A stretch of DNA of 64,000 nucleotides from Elysia chlorotica (Eukaryota > Mollusca > Gastropoda > Plakobranchidae), in contig RQTK01000165.1 in the NCBI GenBank assembly GCA_003991915.1, positions 152,011 through 216,010 on the forward strand. The letters are read 5' to 3'. The first letter of the stretch is position 1. Each line of letters opens with the position of its first letter. The notes under the pieces are model-generated. The model made no database searches, had not been told where the DNA came from, and saw only the letters and a program-made list of their open reading frames with translations. Made by a program: the position numbers and the translations under genes. Of the stretch, positions 12,901-23,428 are shown piece by piece.

Positions 12901-15761
12901 ATTTTTTTTTATGACATGACATAGTACTACCATGAACCAAAAATAAAAATTCTGCATTTTTGCCCATTTTTGTCAAGTACTGGAAAAAGTATTAATTTGT
13001 GAGCAGTTAAATAGTGTTCAAATTTTAGAACACCTATACTCATGCGTGAGCTTGTCCAGTATTTTGAAAACCCTTTTTTGAACTAGCAAATTTACAACTA
13101 TAAGTCAGTCGCATGACACCATAATTTTCTGTTAATCTTTTTAAACAAGCAAATGTTCATCAGAGAGCAATAATTCAGGCTCAGACATGCATCTTCATAT
13201 GTGAGGCAACCAGGGTGAATCAGGCACAGGCTGCCAATATAGGTTTTGAGCTAGAGCCCTCTTAACATTACAAAACGCTATATGTGAACCTTTTTCGTTT
13301 CTGAAACAATTTGAATATCTATAGTTCTAGAAAATTAATGATAGAGTTATAATTTTGTCAACCTCTTAAAATGCATTTAATATTTTGTAATACACTATGA
13401 ATAACTCCAAAAGTCCATTTTCCGACTTGTGCTTGATTCATCTTGGTTGCTTCACTATCGAGGGTTCTATTTTGAAATGGAAATAATTATAGCAATTTTT
13501 ATCGAGCACGAGAGCTGCATCTTTCAGGCTAATAGTTCAATGCAGATGTCTTTATTTTAAGTATGAAGTCCTCAGATTTGTGCATCAGGTTAACCTTTCC
13601 CATCACACGGCACACATGTTGTGTGCATTGATATGTTCTTGTGCTGGCACCTCTTTGTTGTGGCACAACTGTCCTGTTTGAAATACTGTGCACACAAGCA
13701 ATAGGCCTTAAATCACACGATAGGAAAAGGTAAAATGCTTCATCCAGATAGATAGAACTGTGCAACTTTTTATTTTATTTTAATGATACTGTCTACCTGT
13801 ATGCTGCATTTTTGTTTTTTACTTTAAAGTTAAAATTTTTTTTGCAAATGCAGTATTTTTGAAGACTGCCTACCTGTATGTTGTTGTGCTTCTATTTTTA
13901 CTTAAAAGTACAAGTATGTTAACAAATGCATTTATTTCTACCTGATTGTAGCTGGCATGCCTCCTGCATACAGTGCCATCTCTCACAACGTCAGACCCAT
14001 GGCGCCCTCGACGGCAGCCCCAGCCCTCATCCCATCCGCAGTCGGCCAGCCTGCCTTCTCTACGTCCAACGGTGTCCACCCAGCTGCCTCCCAGAGCCAG
14101 CCCATCGTGAGCGTTTTCTCTCAGTCCAGCACTGCGAATGGAACTGGCGGTAACAGCAGCTCCTCACTCTCTGATCTGGATATCCTCGACAAATCTCTCC
14201 AGGACTACAAGCTCAGCAAAGAGTCGTTCCCGGTCAAAACGTACGTTTTTTAAACAGCTCCTTGTTAAGCTCTTTGTTCTTGTTGAATTCACTTCTATTC
14301 ACTTTTATTCTGTTTCTTTGTTTGTAGGACAGTGAAGCTCTCAAGCTCAGTGTTGAGCACTTTGATGACTATTTTGCAAGTTAGATAATTTTTTAAAGAT
14401 GTTGGCTTCACTTATATTTGCTGGGGGGGGTGGGGGTTGGTATATAGACCAGTACTTAGCTTAGTTGGAAAAAATATTTTATTTACATCAGTTTTAGATC
14501 GGGGACAAAATGTTATTGCAACTAAGACATTTGAAAGTCTATTTAGTGTGATATCTATTCCATTGAGTTATATGTTAAAACTCAAACAAGCTGTATATAC
14601 ATAATTTTATATTTTAATTAACTCTAAACAGTATTATCTTCCTTTGTTATTGCTTGAACTCAAATTCATTTAACATGAATAAAGATTGTGTAAATATCTT
14701 TTAAAAATTAACAAACAAACGAAGCTTTGTCTTCTTTTATAATATATTGGAGGGTGCGGTAATCCTGGCGATTTCGCCAGCTACTTGTTGGGTCGGTGTC
14801 AGTTTAATGTGACCAGCTGAGACAGAAGTCATGGTATCCCCGCCCTGTCTCTTGTATGACAGCACATAAAATTGTCAGACGTCAGTCTTGGGGTCTGCCC
14901 ACAATATAGCCTATAATAGTGCTGACGTTGTACGTTAAACCAACTCGACTCAACTCCTTTATATATTTCTTTTAAAAGACTTCACACAAATGCAATTTTA
15001 GACTCACATTAAATTTGCACACATTTTATTTCAGCAGAAATGCTTTTTTTTAAACTGATTTACTTCTTGAACACCTAATTTTCATTATTAATAATGGCCT
15101 ATTTTAGAGTTTAAGTTATTTAAAAACTAAAGTTCTGTTCTGGAAACATACTTTCTATGTTGTTGGTTTATGGTTGTTGTTTTTTCTTCTTTTGCAAAAA
15201 GATCTTTTGTGTTGTTTACTGATGACAAAACTAACTTTATATTGAGGATGAGGGTAGAAAAAAGCACAGGCCCTATGTGGTTTTAGTAAAGTCTGAAACT
15301 GGAACCATTCTGAAACTGGAACCATCTAAAGTTATTTTGTTGACTGGTGGAACAATATCAGATTTTAAATCTCAATAGGGCCAGGCAGATATTAAATGTT
15401 GTTTTTTTTTTTTATTTAAATATGTGATAAACTGCAGTGTCATAAGCAGAGGCAATTTTAGGATACTATTTATTATTGAGGCCATTGAGTTACTCAGCGT
15501 AAGATTGAAAAAGAAAATACCTTCTTTTTTGTATTAGCAATTAAAATGAATTAAGCCATACCGAATAGCTCTTAGGGCTGCTTTCATCCGTTGATCAGTC
15601 TCAGAATATTTGCTTGAAATCATGCACGGGTAGACTTCTCATTATGTGTTTTGTTTTCAGCATGTACAAGGAGAGGAAGTGAGTTCTGTTTCTTTTTTAA
15701 CTTTCTGGTTTGAGCCTTGTTTTCCTATTTTGGATTTTGGTCTCCTGTTTTTTGTTTTTTT

Positions 15762-15849
<88 letters not shown>

Positions 15850-18800
15850 ATCTCTCTTTCCCCCTCTCTGTTCTCTGTAGAAGTTCCACTAAGTAAAGTT
15901 GATATAATTATTATAATGTAATTATCACCGAATGCACTTAAAATATGGTAACCTTAAAATGTTTTATAAAATAACATAGCTGTACATTTCCAAAAGCGAA
16001 AAGGTTTAGGTTTTTCATAAAGCGGGTAGAAATAATTCAAAGGCTAATTGGCTTAAGCTTGCCACTGTCACCAATCATCCTAGACACAATCCACAGCAAA
16101 ACCCACCTCAGCGCTGAAATTGTACTAGTTTTGTAGTTTCTCATGGTTGGAGAGTTAAATTTGTTTCTGATGTAAACATATTCCTATCTTATTATACAAA
16201 ACACCCATATTGTGATAAGAGGCTCCTCTATTAGTTTCCAATAGAAATAAATTTAAAGGGATTCAGACAACTGTTTTTTTGGATAGCTAATTTTATAAGA
16301 CATTAAAATGGTCTTTGTAGGAAGAAAAGCTTTTTTGGATAGAGAAGGTGTTCAGTTTGATAGGCGAACGTTGAGACTGGGCATTAGCTTCTACTTTGTG
16401 TGCATGGGTCGTGAGTTGAGAACAAAGTTGTTTTTGTTTTTTTGTTGTTTTTTTTCATTTGAATTAGTGGAATGGAGGGAGTCAAAAGAATGCTATGTAG
16501 TAACTTTTGGAAATGCTTCAGATAAAATTAAAGTCCATTTGTTGTATGCTCTGCCTGTTTTTCTGAACATAACTATCCAGATGTGCATGGTCCTGTAACT
16601 TTATCACCCTTTGGCACAATTGTGAATTTTGGTAAAATTATGCATAGTGGCAGGTTATCACATTTTAATGTGTTTCTATTGTTTTCCTTGGTGTCTCTGA
16701 TCTCATAATTTTAAATTAATATGTGGTTGAAGGGTTCAATTTACTTTTTAAAAAATATTGGTAATCACAATGATGGTTATAGAATTTCAGTTCATTCAAG
16801 GGCATTTTAGCTTCATTTTTGTTTTGTTAGTTATTTTGTTCATGCAATTTTTTTCTGGGAATAGCTTATATGAAAAAATTGAATCCTTTCAAAATACTCA
16901 CTTTTTGCTTTTTTTTTTTTTTGTTGCTGTTGATATACCCAGTACTGTATTGTTTCATGTAAAAAAAAATTCTTAGTTCTGAGATCTTGTCTTAAAACAT
17001 ACAGACCCTTTTTCCATATAGGCCAGGTCTGCAGAAGAGGTATGCAGTAAAAGAAGTGTAGTTATTATTTAGTTATTTGCGATGGAGTTGGAGTTAAAAC
17101 ATTAGAACTTTAAAAGTGTCCATTGCAAGATATTTTTTCATGTTTTTCATGTCATTTATTTACTCTAAGTTGGAACCTTCTCTACATTATATTCATCCCA
17201 TCATCACCAAGCTTTGCTGCCGCATGATATTTTCATGTTTTATCCTATTGCTTATCTTTTAACAAAATAGAAAACTTTTCAGCATCCGTGACGCATTCAT
17301 GTCGAATGTGGGTACCATAGTATTCTATATTTAATCTTCATGAGCATGTATACACGATGCTGATTCTTGAATTGCACCTTTTCATGATATTTTAAAATCT
17401 AGATTTTATTAGATATATGTGAAATGTTTGTAAATGTAGAAGAACAGGAAGTGTTTAGTTTATAGCTAAAAATACCAAAGGGATAGAGATTGGTCATAAT
17501 GGAAAAAAAAAACTATTGAAGCAAAGATGACAAAATCTGGGCAGGTTTGTGAATCCATTAAAATGTGTATTCGAAGGTACAAACAGCAGAGTAAACATCT
17601 TCAAGCGTGTAAACTATCCCACGGTGCTGTTTACCAAGAAAAATGAGGGCACTAAAGCTTGGTTACCTCAAACCCTATCAAACTTTTTTCCAAATAAAGG
17701 GTCCAGGAAAGAGAATTGTTTTGAAGATTACAAATTACAGACAGAGACCAGTTTCAAGCAAAACTTCCTATAAAAGCACATAGGTAAAAGGAGCTTTATC
17801 TTTGGTAAGTGTTTTCTAGTTTGAAGATGGGGTCTTTAATTGCTAGACATTAATTAATTTATATGTAAGTATTTATAACTGTGTTTTCCTTTTCCCCCTG
17901 CCCTCTACACATTGTTTACCTCCAGTGTCCCAGCAAAGCTTCCCATGAATCAGCTGGCAGCCAACAAAGCTGCAGCAGCTACTTCTGAAGCACCTCCACC
18001 CCTAAAGACAGGCCAGCCTCTGGTCCCTGCATCATTCCTCACACCCCAGCCCACGTCCTCAGCACCTTCGACAGCAGCCCCACCAGCCCAGGCTCAGGTC
18101 ACAAGCACTGACCCGGCAGAGACAGACTTTTCTTTTGTCAGCGCGGCCCCAGAACCAGAGCTATTGCCCTTGACAGATGTTTTTGTTCCTCTTGAGAAAA
18201 TCCAACCAGGTGGGTTGTAGTATACATATGTCGTTACTGGGCTTACAGGGTGTGATATCTTTAGAGATATGCTTTTTTTGACATGAGTATGCCATCAATA
18301 TGATTGTTAGATCTGTATCCTTCTGATAAAGTGAAAATTAAAATTTTGCTCTTGCTTTAAGGGGGGTGGAGGGGTCCATGTTGACAGAATATCATTAGAA
18401 TCAAATCAGAATTTGTGTAAATTTATTTCAGGTGGACACTTTCAATCTATAGTCATAAAAGAATTAAACTATCATCAAATATTAAAATTTCAATATTGTT
18501 ATTAATATAAATTTACCTTACAATTGTTTGTTATTAAACAAGTGATTTAATAGACATGCTATTGTGGTTATCATACTAAATCAGACATTTTTTTTTATTA
18601 TTATAAACAACTTCATTAATTTTTCCTTAGCTCCAAACATACCGTCAGTTCAGGCCTATGAGAAGAATGGATTGAAGGTGATGGTCCACTTTGCTGCGGA
18701 TCGGCCACGGCCAGATGTAGTCACGATGGTTGTTTCCACGATGTCTACAAATCCAAGCTCTGTGTCAAGCTTTGTCTTTCAAGCAGCTGTTCCCAAAGTC

Positions 18801-20804
18801 AGTGTTTACCCTACCATGTTTAAGGGTTACAAACTTTTTTTTATAATTTATTTTTCATCCCCGAAGTTTGTTATAATATCATCAGGGGGTTTAAGTCTTA
18901 AGTTCGATAGGCATTGGAAATTCAAGATTCTTAATCATAAAATACATGTAAGGTATTTAGGGCGTGCAAATTGAAAAACAAATGTGAATAAAATAAGAAA
19001 AAGTAAAGTTTTACAAATTATTCTAATCATTATGTTCCTTAAACAATCAACTTTTAATTTGGCGATAGAGTAAAAAGAAACCTCCCCCGAGAAGACAAAT
19101 AACTTGATTTTGTTCTTACAATAGATTCAGATAAAGGTGGTTCAGACAGTCTAGTTGCTCATAGTTCTAAATAGGGTAAACACTGGCAAAAAGTCAGAAA
19201 GAGGATGACAAAGATCTAATTTTCAAAACAATATCAAATCCAGTCTGTAACCCCAAGCTGTTCAGCTATTCAACTCACCCTATTTGCACATTAAGATTTA
19301 TGTCGTTGCATGGTGCATAGTGTCAGCTGAGGCAAAATTAAAAGTTGTGTTTCCTGCATAGCAAGTACAAAATACCTCAGTTTTAAGTATTACACTAGAT
19401 TTAAAATCACTGTCCCAATGGCTGGTAAAGGATTTTGTAGAAAAATGGTAAAATATTAATATTTTAAATATCTTTTTACATCCAAAGAGGTTAAGTGCAA
19501 GTAGTGGGTGTGTGTTAAATATGTATGCAAATCGTATAGAAATATATGCCAAATATGATGGAAGGGTTAATTAGCTTTAATATTGATATTAATATATAAG
19601 TTTAGTCTTTTTATTTTACTTCCTTCCCAGATCATGAAGGTTAAACTGCAGCCTCCATCAGCTTCTGAATTTCCTGCGTACAACCCGATTCTTCCCCCTG
19701 CTGCCATCACGCAGGTCATGCTGGTAGCCAACCCCAGAAAGGTAGGACCTCCTCAGCCTCAACTCAGTGCATTTGGTTGATGGTTGGTTTGTTGGTTTCT
19801 CAACGTCCACTGTCAGCAACTAAGCCTGGCCTATACTGCGGGTGGGCGCCAAGATTAATGTCTGATAATTTCATGTGCTGCCACGCAGATATAGAGCAGG
19901 GATACTAGGACTTCTGTCTTAAAATGGTAAAATATAAATATTTTAATATCTTTTTACATCCTAAGGGGTTAAGTGCAAGTCGTGGGTGTGTGTTAAATAT
20001 TTATGCAAATGGTATTACTGACCCATGTCTAGGATGCTTGAGAATATACGTAGTAATATATACCAATAGTGATGGAAGGGTTAATGAACTTTCATATTGA
20101 TATCAATATATATGTTAAGTCTTTTTGTTTTACTTCTTTCCCAGATCATGAAGGTTAAACTGCAGCCTCCATCAGCTTCTGAATTTCCTGCGTACAACCC
20201 GATTCTTCCCCCTGCTGCCATCACGCAGGTCATGCTGGTAGCCAACCCCAGAAAGGTAGGACTCCTCAGCCTTAACTCAGTGCATTTGGTTGATGGTTGG
20301 TTTGTTGGTTTCGCAACGTCCACTGTCAGCAACTAAGCCTGGCCTATACTGTGGGTGGGCGCCAAGATTAATGTCTGATAATTTCATGTGCTGCCACGCA
20401 GATATAGAGCAGGGATACTAGGACTTCTGTCTTAGTCACAACTCAACCAGTAGGGTTGAGTGCAGTCCTATTTGGGATCAAACTAGATACTTCCTGATTG
20501 AAAGTCGAGCGCTTTACCATTTAGCCTCCTTTTCCCTCATTTGATCAATATCCTTGCTCTTAGAATGGCTTTAGAAAATTGTCAAGTAAACTTATGAATG
20601 TATATATTATATTTTTATTTTTTTTTAATCAAATTATACTAATGTTTTACTTAGCATCATGTCTAGTGTAAGAGATGCTAAAAATTTGTTCCTTACTCTT
20701 ATCTTTTTCAGGAGAAAGTGAGATTAAAGTACAAATTGTCTTACAGTATTGGTGGCGAACAGTTCTCTGATGTTGGAGATATAGATGGCATACCAGTACA
20801 ATAG
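797..20804 (+). CDS. GGA: GGA: Golgi-localised, gamma-ear-containing, ARF-binding clathrin adaptor
   Basis: Monomeric clathrin adaptor that packages acidic-dileucine cargo (such as sorting receptors) at the trans-Golgi network for endosomes. Exons with GT..AG borders: 797-833, 2443-2603, 3003-3101, 5310-5468, 7670-7735, 8184-8264, 8499-8636, 8982-9066, 10761-10865, 11834-11944, 12271-12341, 12609-12732, 13952-14240, 17926-18209, 18631-18797, 19631-19741 or its copy 20145-20255, and 20712-20804. With one copy they total 2181 nt, in frame throughout: 726 residues, close to vertebrate GGAs (about 610-720). Order: VHS 1-150, GAT about 165-310, Ala/Pro/Ser-rich hinge 311-600, GAE 605-726. The start is the first ATG, in a good context (caaaATGG), and gives the short N-terminus typical before VHS. 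The GGA identity rests on family knowledge: VHS contains LAHKIQSPQE and KFRFLNELIKVVSPK, GAE contains MKVKLQPPS. Hinge exon borders are the least certain part. Confidence 0.93.
1333..1452. repeat. 120-bp direct repeat, left copy
   Basis: Matches 1867-1986 at 119 of 120 positions (A versus C in the ttgcttA/Caatg stretch). The two copies bracket a LINE 3' fragment and look like an unusually long target-site duplication. Confidence 0.93.
1453..1866 (-). mobile_element. 5'-truncated non-LTR retrotransposon 3' end
   Basis: On the minus strand 1854-1495 encodes 119 residues including RRLRWFGHVTRA and RGRGRPRKTWSECV, the typical C-terminal tail of many LINE reverse transcriptases. The 3' side ends in a short (GAGT)n tract (about 1467-1486), as in elements with microsatellite tails. 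The RT core is absent, so this is a truncated, inactive insertion in GGA intron 1. The clade is not certain; RTE-like elements are known for long target duplications. Confidence 0.8.
1867..1986. repeat. 120-bp direct repeat, right copy
   Basis: Right partner of the repeat at 1333-1452; it abuts the 5'-truncated end of the LINE fragment. Confidence 0.93.
4493..4914 (+). mobile_element. pogo-like MITE, copy A (GGA intron 3)
   Basis: About 420 bp, beginning CAGTGGAAACCTC and sharing the internal blocks TTGGGATTTGATCT, CTGAACCACAAAGGTGTTAA and GAGAAATTTTAATTAT with copies at 10984 and 27722. The CAGT start resembles pogo/Tigger terminal repeats. There is no coding capacity. Confidence 0.6.
6572..6616. 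repeat. (CT)n microsatellite
   Basis: Perfect dinucleotide run inside the intron 4 element. Confidence 0.95.
6735..6940. repeat. Compound (CTT)n-(CT)n-(CTAT)n microsatellite
   Basis: About 140 bp of CTT repeats, then CT, then CTAT repeats. The poly-Leu open frame across it is an artefact of the repeat. Confidence 0.95.
7199..7335. repeat. Short tandem-like duplication within intron 4 element
   Basis: TAGCTCCCGCTGCGGCGTTG and the following GAGACACCTTGATGTAAA occur at 7199 and again at 7270, followed by related TATCTAGGGA.CTTAAATACTG sequence. Confidence 0.8.
7670..10865 (+). CDS. GGA: GGA exons 5-9: linker and GAT domain
   Basis: Residues 153-311. After a Pro-rich linker (FDPFPPPKPRK), the GAT domain binds ARF-GTP through its N-terminal hook and ubiquitin through its three-helix bundle. 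Characteristic segments are SKNPDDLQAANRLIK, VKLLTEMIS and LFRLASDTDENDT. Exons are 66, 81, 138, 85 and 105 nt with standard borders; the last two junctions are phase 1. Confidence 0.92.
10984..11225 (+). mobile_element. pogo-like MITE, copy B, truncated (GGA intron 9)
   Basis: Shares CATAATTCGAATTGCTTGG, ACCTGAACCACAAAAGTGTT and the poly-T/CAGCCCTCTCCC block with the copies at 4493 and 27722. The right-hand third is missing or unrecognisable. Confidence 0.55.
11455..11590 (+). repeat. tRNA-derived SINE-like fragment (GGA intron 9)
   Basis: A B-box-like GCGTTCAAATCTAGG is followed by GGCCCCCTTGAGAAAGGTTC, resembling the conserved body of animal SINEs that carry a 'ccttgagaaaggcactt' segment. 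The A-box side is weak. Lies about 240 bp upstream of exon 10. Confidence 0.4.
11834..18209 (+). CDS. GGA: GGA exons 10-14: flexible hinge
   Basis: Residues 311-604, a low-complexity Ala/Pro/Ser/Thr linker. Visible short motifs are SLLDDLGFD (about 313-321), DFRSFG (about 342-348, resembling ear-binding DxF-type peptides) and DLDILDKSL (about 487-495, in the place of the clathrin box of other GGAs). Exon 13 (289 nt) ends at a GTACGT donor in phase 2 and joins exon 14 to give T-VPAKLP. Hinges are poorly conserved, so small cassette exons may be missed here. Confidence 0.82.
14755..14955 (+). repeat. SINE family copy (GGA intron 13), head truncated
   Basis: Shares GACAGAAGTC, TGTCAGAC and the 3' tail GTTAAACCAACTCGACTCAA with the complete minus-strand copy at 20275-20545, including the 'gtgctgacgttgtacgtt' region. 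It also shares the ttgggtcgg..gtc..taatgtga core with the SINE at 34505. Confidence 0.6.
15661..15678 (+). other. Candidate 18-nt cassette microexon in GGA intron 13
   Basis: A strong acceptor (ttttgttttcag) and strong donor (gtgagt) sit 18 nt apart. Inserted between exon 13 (phase 2) and exon 14, it keeps the frame and would add six residues (MYKERN) to the hinge. A 78-nt (CT)n tract starts 88 nt downstream, a possible polypyrimidine-binding-protein site. No transcript evidence is available. Confidence 0.35.
15766..15844. repeat. (CT)n microsatellite in GGA intron 13
   Basis: About 78 bp of CT repeats on the sense strand of the pre-mRNA, beginning 88 nt after the candidate microexon. Confidence 0.96.
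18631..20804 (+). CDS. GGA: GGA exons 15-17: GAE (gamma-adaptin ear) domain
   Basis: Residues 604-726. The ear is a beta-sandwich that recruits accessory proteins. The order is KNGLKVMVHFAADRP, FVFQAAVPK, then the duplicated exon beginning IMKVKLQPPS, then EKVRLKYKLSYSIGG, ending DIDGIPVQ and a TAG stop at 20802-20804. Exon 15 to exon 17 can be joined through either copy of exon 16, because both are 111 nt and phase 0 at each end. Joining through both would repeat 37 residues inside the sandwich. Confidence 0.92.
19441..19920 (+). repeat. Tandem duplication unit 1 containing GGA exon 16a
   Basis: Begins near AAAATGGTAAAATATTAATA and ends in GGATACTAGGACTTCTGTCTTA, where unit 2 begins again with AAAATGGTAAAATATAAATA. 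It includes the distal part of a reverse-oriented SINE. Confidence 0.9.
19631..19741 (+). CDS. GGA: GGA exon 16, upstream copy (16a)
   Basis: 111-nt phase 0/0 exon encoding 37 residues of the ear domain. The acceptor is ttccttcccag and the donor gtagga. All 111 bases match the second copy at 20145-20255, while the flanking intron sequence differs at several positions. Confidence 0.9.
19921..20434 (+). repeat. Tandem duplication unit 2 containing GGA exon 16b
   Basis: About 514 bp, collinear with unit 1 but with an extra stretch of about 40 bp near 20017-20056 and scattered substitutions in the intron parts. The unit ends inside a SINE whose head continues past 20434. Confidence 0.9.
20145..20255 (+). 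CDS. GGA: GGA exon 16, downstream copy (16b)
   Basis: Second, sequence-identical copy of the 111-nt ear exon, with its own acceptor (ttctttcccag) and donor (gtagga). Either copy keeps the frame, so it could be a mutually exclusive twin, a redundant copy that is skipped, or an assembly artefact from unmerged haplotypes. Confidence 0.85.
20275..20545 (-). repeat. Full-length tRNA-derived SINE, reverse orientation
   Basis: Read on the minus strand: A-box-like GGCTAAATGGTAAAGCGCTC, B-box-like AGTTTGATCCC, a body with GACAGAAGTCCTAGTATCC, and the tail TTGCTGACAGTGGACGTTGC. It belongs to the same family as 14755-14955. Confidence 0.65.
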
Positions 20805-20991
20805 TGAATACATTTCAGTTTCTCTCTATCAGGAGATCATTGCAGGCATGTTGATATTAAAGGTTTGAGGATGTGATCTATTGGATAGTTTTCAATCCCA
20901 GAAAGGGGAGGTTTTGGAATTATTATTTTTAGAGAATATATGACATCACTTTATATAAAATTCAAGTCATATATTTGTTCCATTATGAAAT

Positions 20992-20997
20992 AATAAA
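20992..20997 (+). terminator. Candidate GGA polyadenylation signal
   Basis: AATAAA 188 bases after the stop codon, with a second overlapping ATAAA. Further T-rich 3' sequence follows, so longer 3' UTRs are possible. Confidence 0.5.
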
Positions 20998-23147
20998 ATA
21001 AACTTTTAATGAAATGGTTATTAACATGAATATATTGCAAAATGTGTGATATTTGAGTAAGAGGAAAAGTAGCTCTAGTTTTTTTATTGATTTTTTTTGT
21101 TGTTTTTTTTTTTATCATTCATAAATTAATATTATTTGTTATGAACAAGACTTTGGTGCTTTCATGTGTATGTAATTTTTTTTATTTTTTTTTTTTTGCC
21201 TTGCCTTATTTTGCTAGCACCTTGTGATGTGTATGATGTATAAAAAACAATATCTTGTATTAAAAATTATGTGAGGGTCTGATTTCTTTTCATTCTGTAT
21301 TATTATTTTGTTCTTTGTGTGTTTATTCAATCAATACCATAAATTTGTTTTGTTGGCTGAATCTTTTTCAGTGAAGGCTCTTGATTAGGATACTATTGAT
21401 CAGTGTGTTACGTCATTGTAGTAAATTGATTTTTTTTTTAATTGGCTTGTTTGCTTCCTTTTCACTAGGTGTCTCCAGTAACGTAAAAAAAAATATCATA
21501 AAATGTTGAACCCATGGACTAGATAGGCATCATACCACCTGTTCAGACTTGAACCCCAGTTGCCAGGGTGCTTCTACTTTTTTCTAGATTAATTATTTGA
21601 CGGAAGACCCTTTATGATTTTTTTATAGACATAGAAAACAAAGCATGACACTTAATCGTGTCACAACTTTAATGAGGTTTTTTTTTTAATGTTAAGTTTT
21701 CAGGTCAAGCAGTATATCTATGTAGATAAATCTTTTGGATTCAAATGTGTTACATGAAACTGAAGTTAAAAGTGTTAGGAATGTTATCATCTCTGTGTAG
21801 GACGTTGAATTAACCAAACTCTTACTGTGTTTCAAACTCGTAGTTTGCTAAATTTTTCCCAAATCCAACATATATTCAGTATGACACATTCACAAAAGCA
21901 TCTATATACAAGAGCTTATTTCATTCCAGTCAATCAAGCTGTGAATGTGATGTTTAAGGGTTGTTAACTGCCATAGTGGAAGATAGATCTAATTATTCCA
22001 TGTCAATCGTAAGAAACAAGACTTAAGCTCATATTAATACATGTACATGTAAATTCTAGAGTAGAGAAACTGATAGTGATAACAACTTTGTTTCCTTTTT
22101 TTCATATTTACTACCATAATTATTACTCTTATTCTTAACTTATTAAAAAATGCTCATCATCTTATTCGCAACAGCTAACTATTGAAAGAAATAAAATATT
22201 TGAATACATAAAAATGTTCCTTGAGACCAGTGGAAATTTTCAAAAAAAAATATTTAGGCTCTTCATATCAAGTACTACATGCAGTAGCAGAAAGAATTAA
22301 TTGTAAAGCAAATCTACATTAGGTAATAAAAAAAAATTGAAAGCATGGCTAATCCTTCAAAAGTTCAGTTTGAAGTTCCCTTCAAATTTGTTAATGAGAA
22401 TTGTACATTGCACCAACTCAGCCACTATTAAACAGTCATAATTCGGGAAAGAGACCAAATCCAACTGTTGATTAAAAAAAAAAAGTATTGTAAACGAAAG
22501 GTGCAATCCTCATCAGTCTATCTAGAATCATTTCATTTTTATTCTGGAATGAAACACTTCTTAATTTGTGTTAAAGTATTATATTAAAGAATAGTTCAGA
22601 TGATTACAAGTACATAATTGTATCTCCACTGTCTTATGTACATGTATTTGTGTTTTATCAAAATAATTAAAATATATGTGAGTTGTACAAGAGGATTTTA
22701 ATATCATTATGTTGCTGGTTCAATGAATCTTTTTCACTAGGGATTTAGGCAGTGCCGGTACTGGTAACATTACTAACAATTTTAATATTTAGGCAAACAA
22801 TCTATGAAGATCTTTATTGATATCCTCGTCTACATTTTTTTGTATGACATGCGCATGACTTTATTGCTTGCCATGATCATTTTAGTGAACATGTATGCAT
22901 GTTTTAGTTTGTTTTGTCTTTTCGTTCTATTAAGCTCACCTCAATCCAGTAAAAGCACATTATGCACAACATGCATATCATGCTGTTTTATACCCTGGGT
23001 CTAGACTGAAATCTACACCTCAATGTAATTGCTAAATGATTGATGCTATCCAAGGCATACTTGTTCCCATGGACTCATACTCACATAATGTCACAAGAGA
23101 CATATTATTATGGTTATCTCATGCACATGCCTTATCTTCTGTTTTTA

Positions 23148-23428
23148 ATCACCTCAATCTTGCAAGGTTAGCCTAGAACGCATTCTATGTTTGTAGCGCC
23201 TTGCCTATGGTTTGCATTCTTGTTTTGGGTTGAGTTGAAAAGATAAATGTATTTTTATGCGGTTGTTCTTTTCTTTTTCCTTTTAATCATCTCAAGCTCG
23301 CAAGGTTAACCTCAATGCATTCAAGGTTTGTTAGCCTTTAGCGCCTTGCCTATGGTTTGCATTCATGTTTTGGGTTGAGTTGAAAAGATAAATGTATTTT
23401 TATGCTGTTGTTCTTTTCTTTTTCCTTC
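23148..23428. repeat. Tandem duplication, two units of about 135-145 bp
   Basis: GCGCCTTGCCTATGGTTTGC followed by GTTTTGGGTTGAGTTGAAAA recurs about 140 bp apart, preceded in both units by TCAA-CT-GCAAGGTTA and followed by TTGTTCTTTTCTTTTTCCTT. Confidence 0.9.

Noticed and set aside
14328-14385. Possible alternative exon after intron 13 donor (acceptor tttgtttgtag)
   Set aside because: No good donor follows, and both candidate frames run into stops; at best a rare alternative 3' end.
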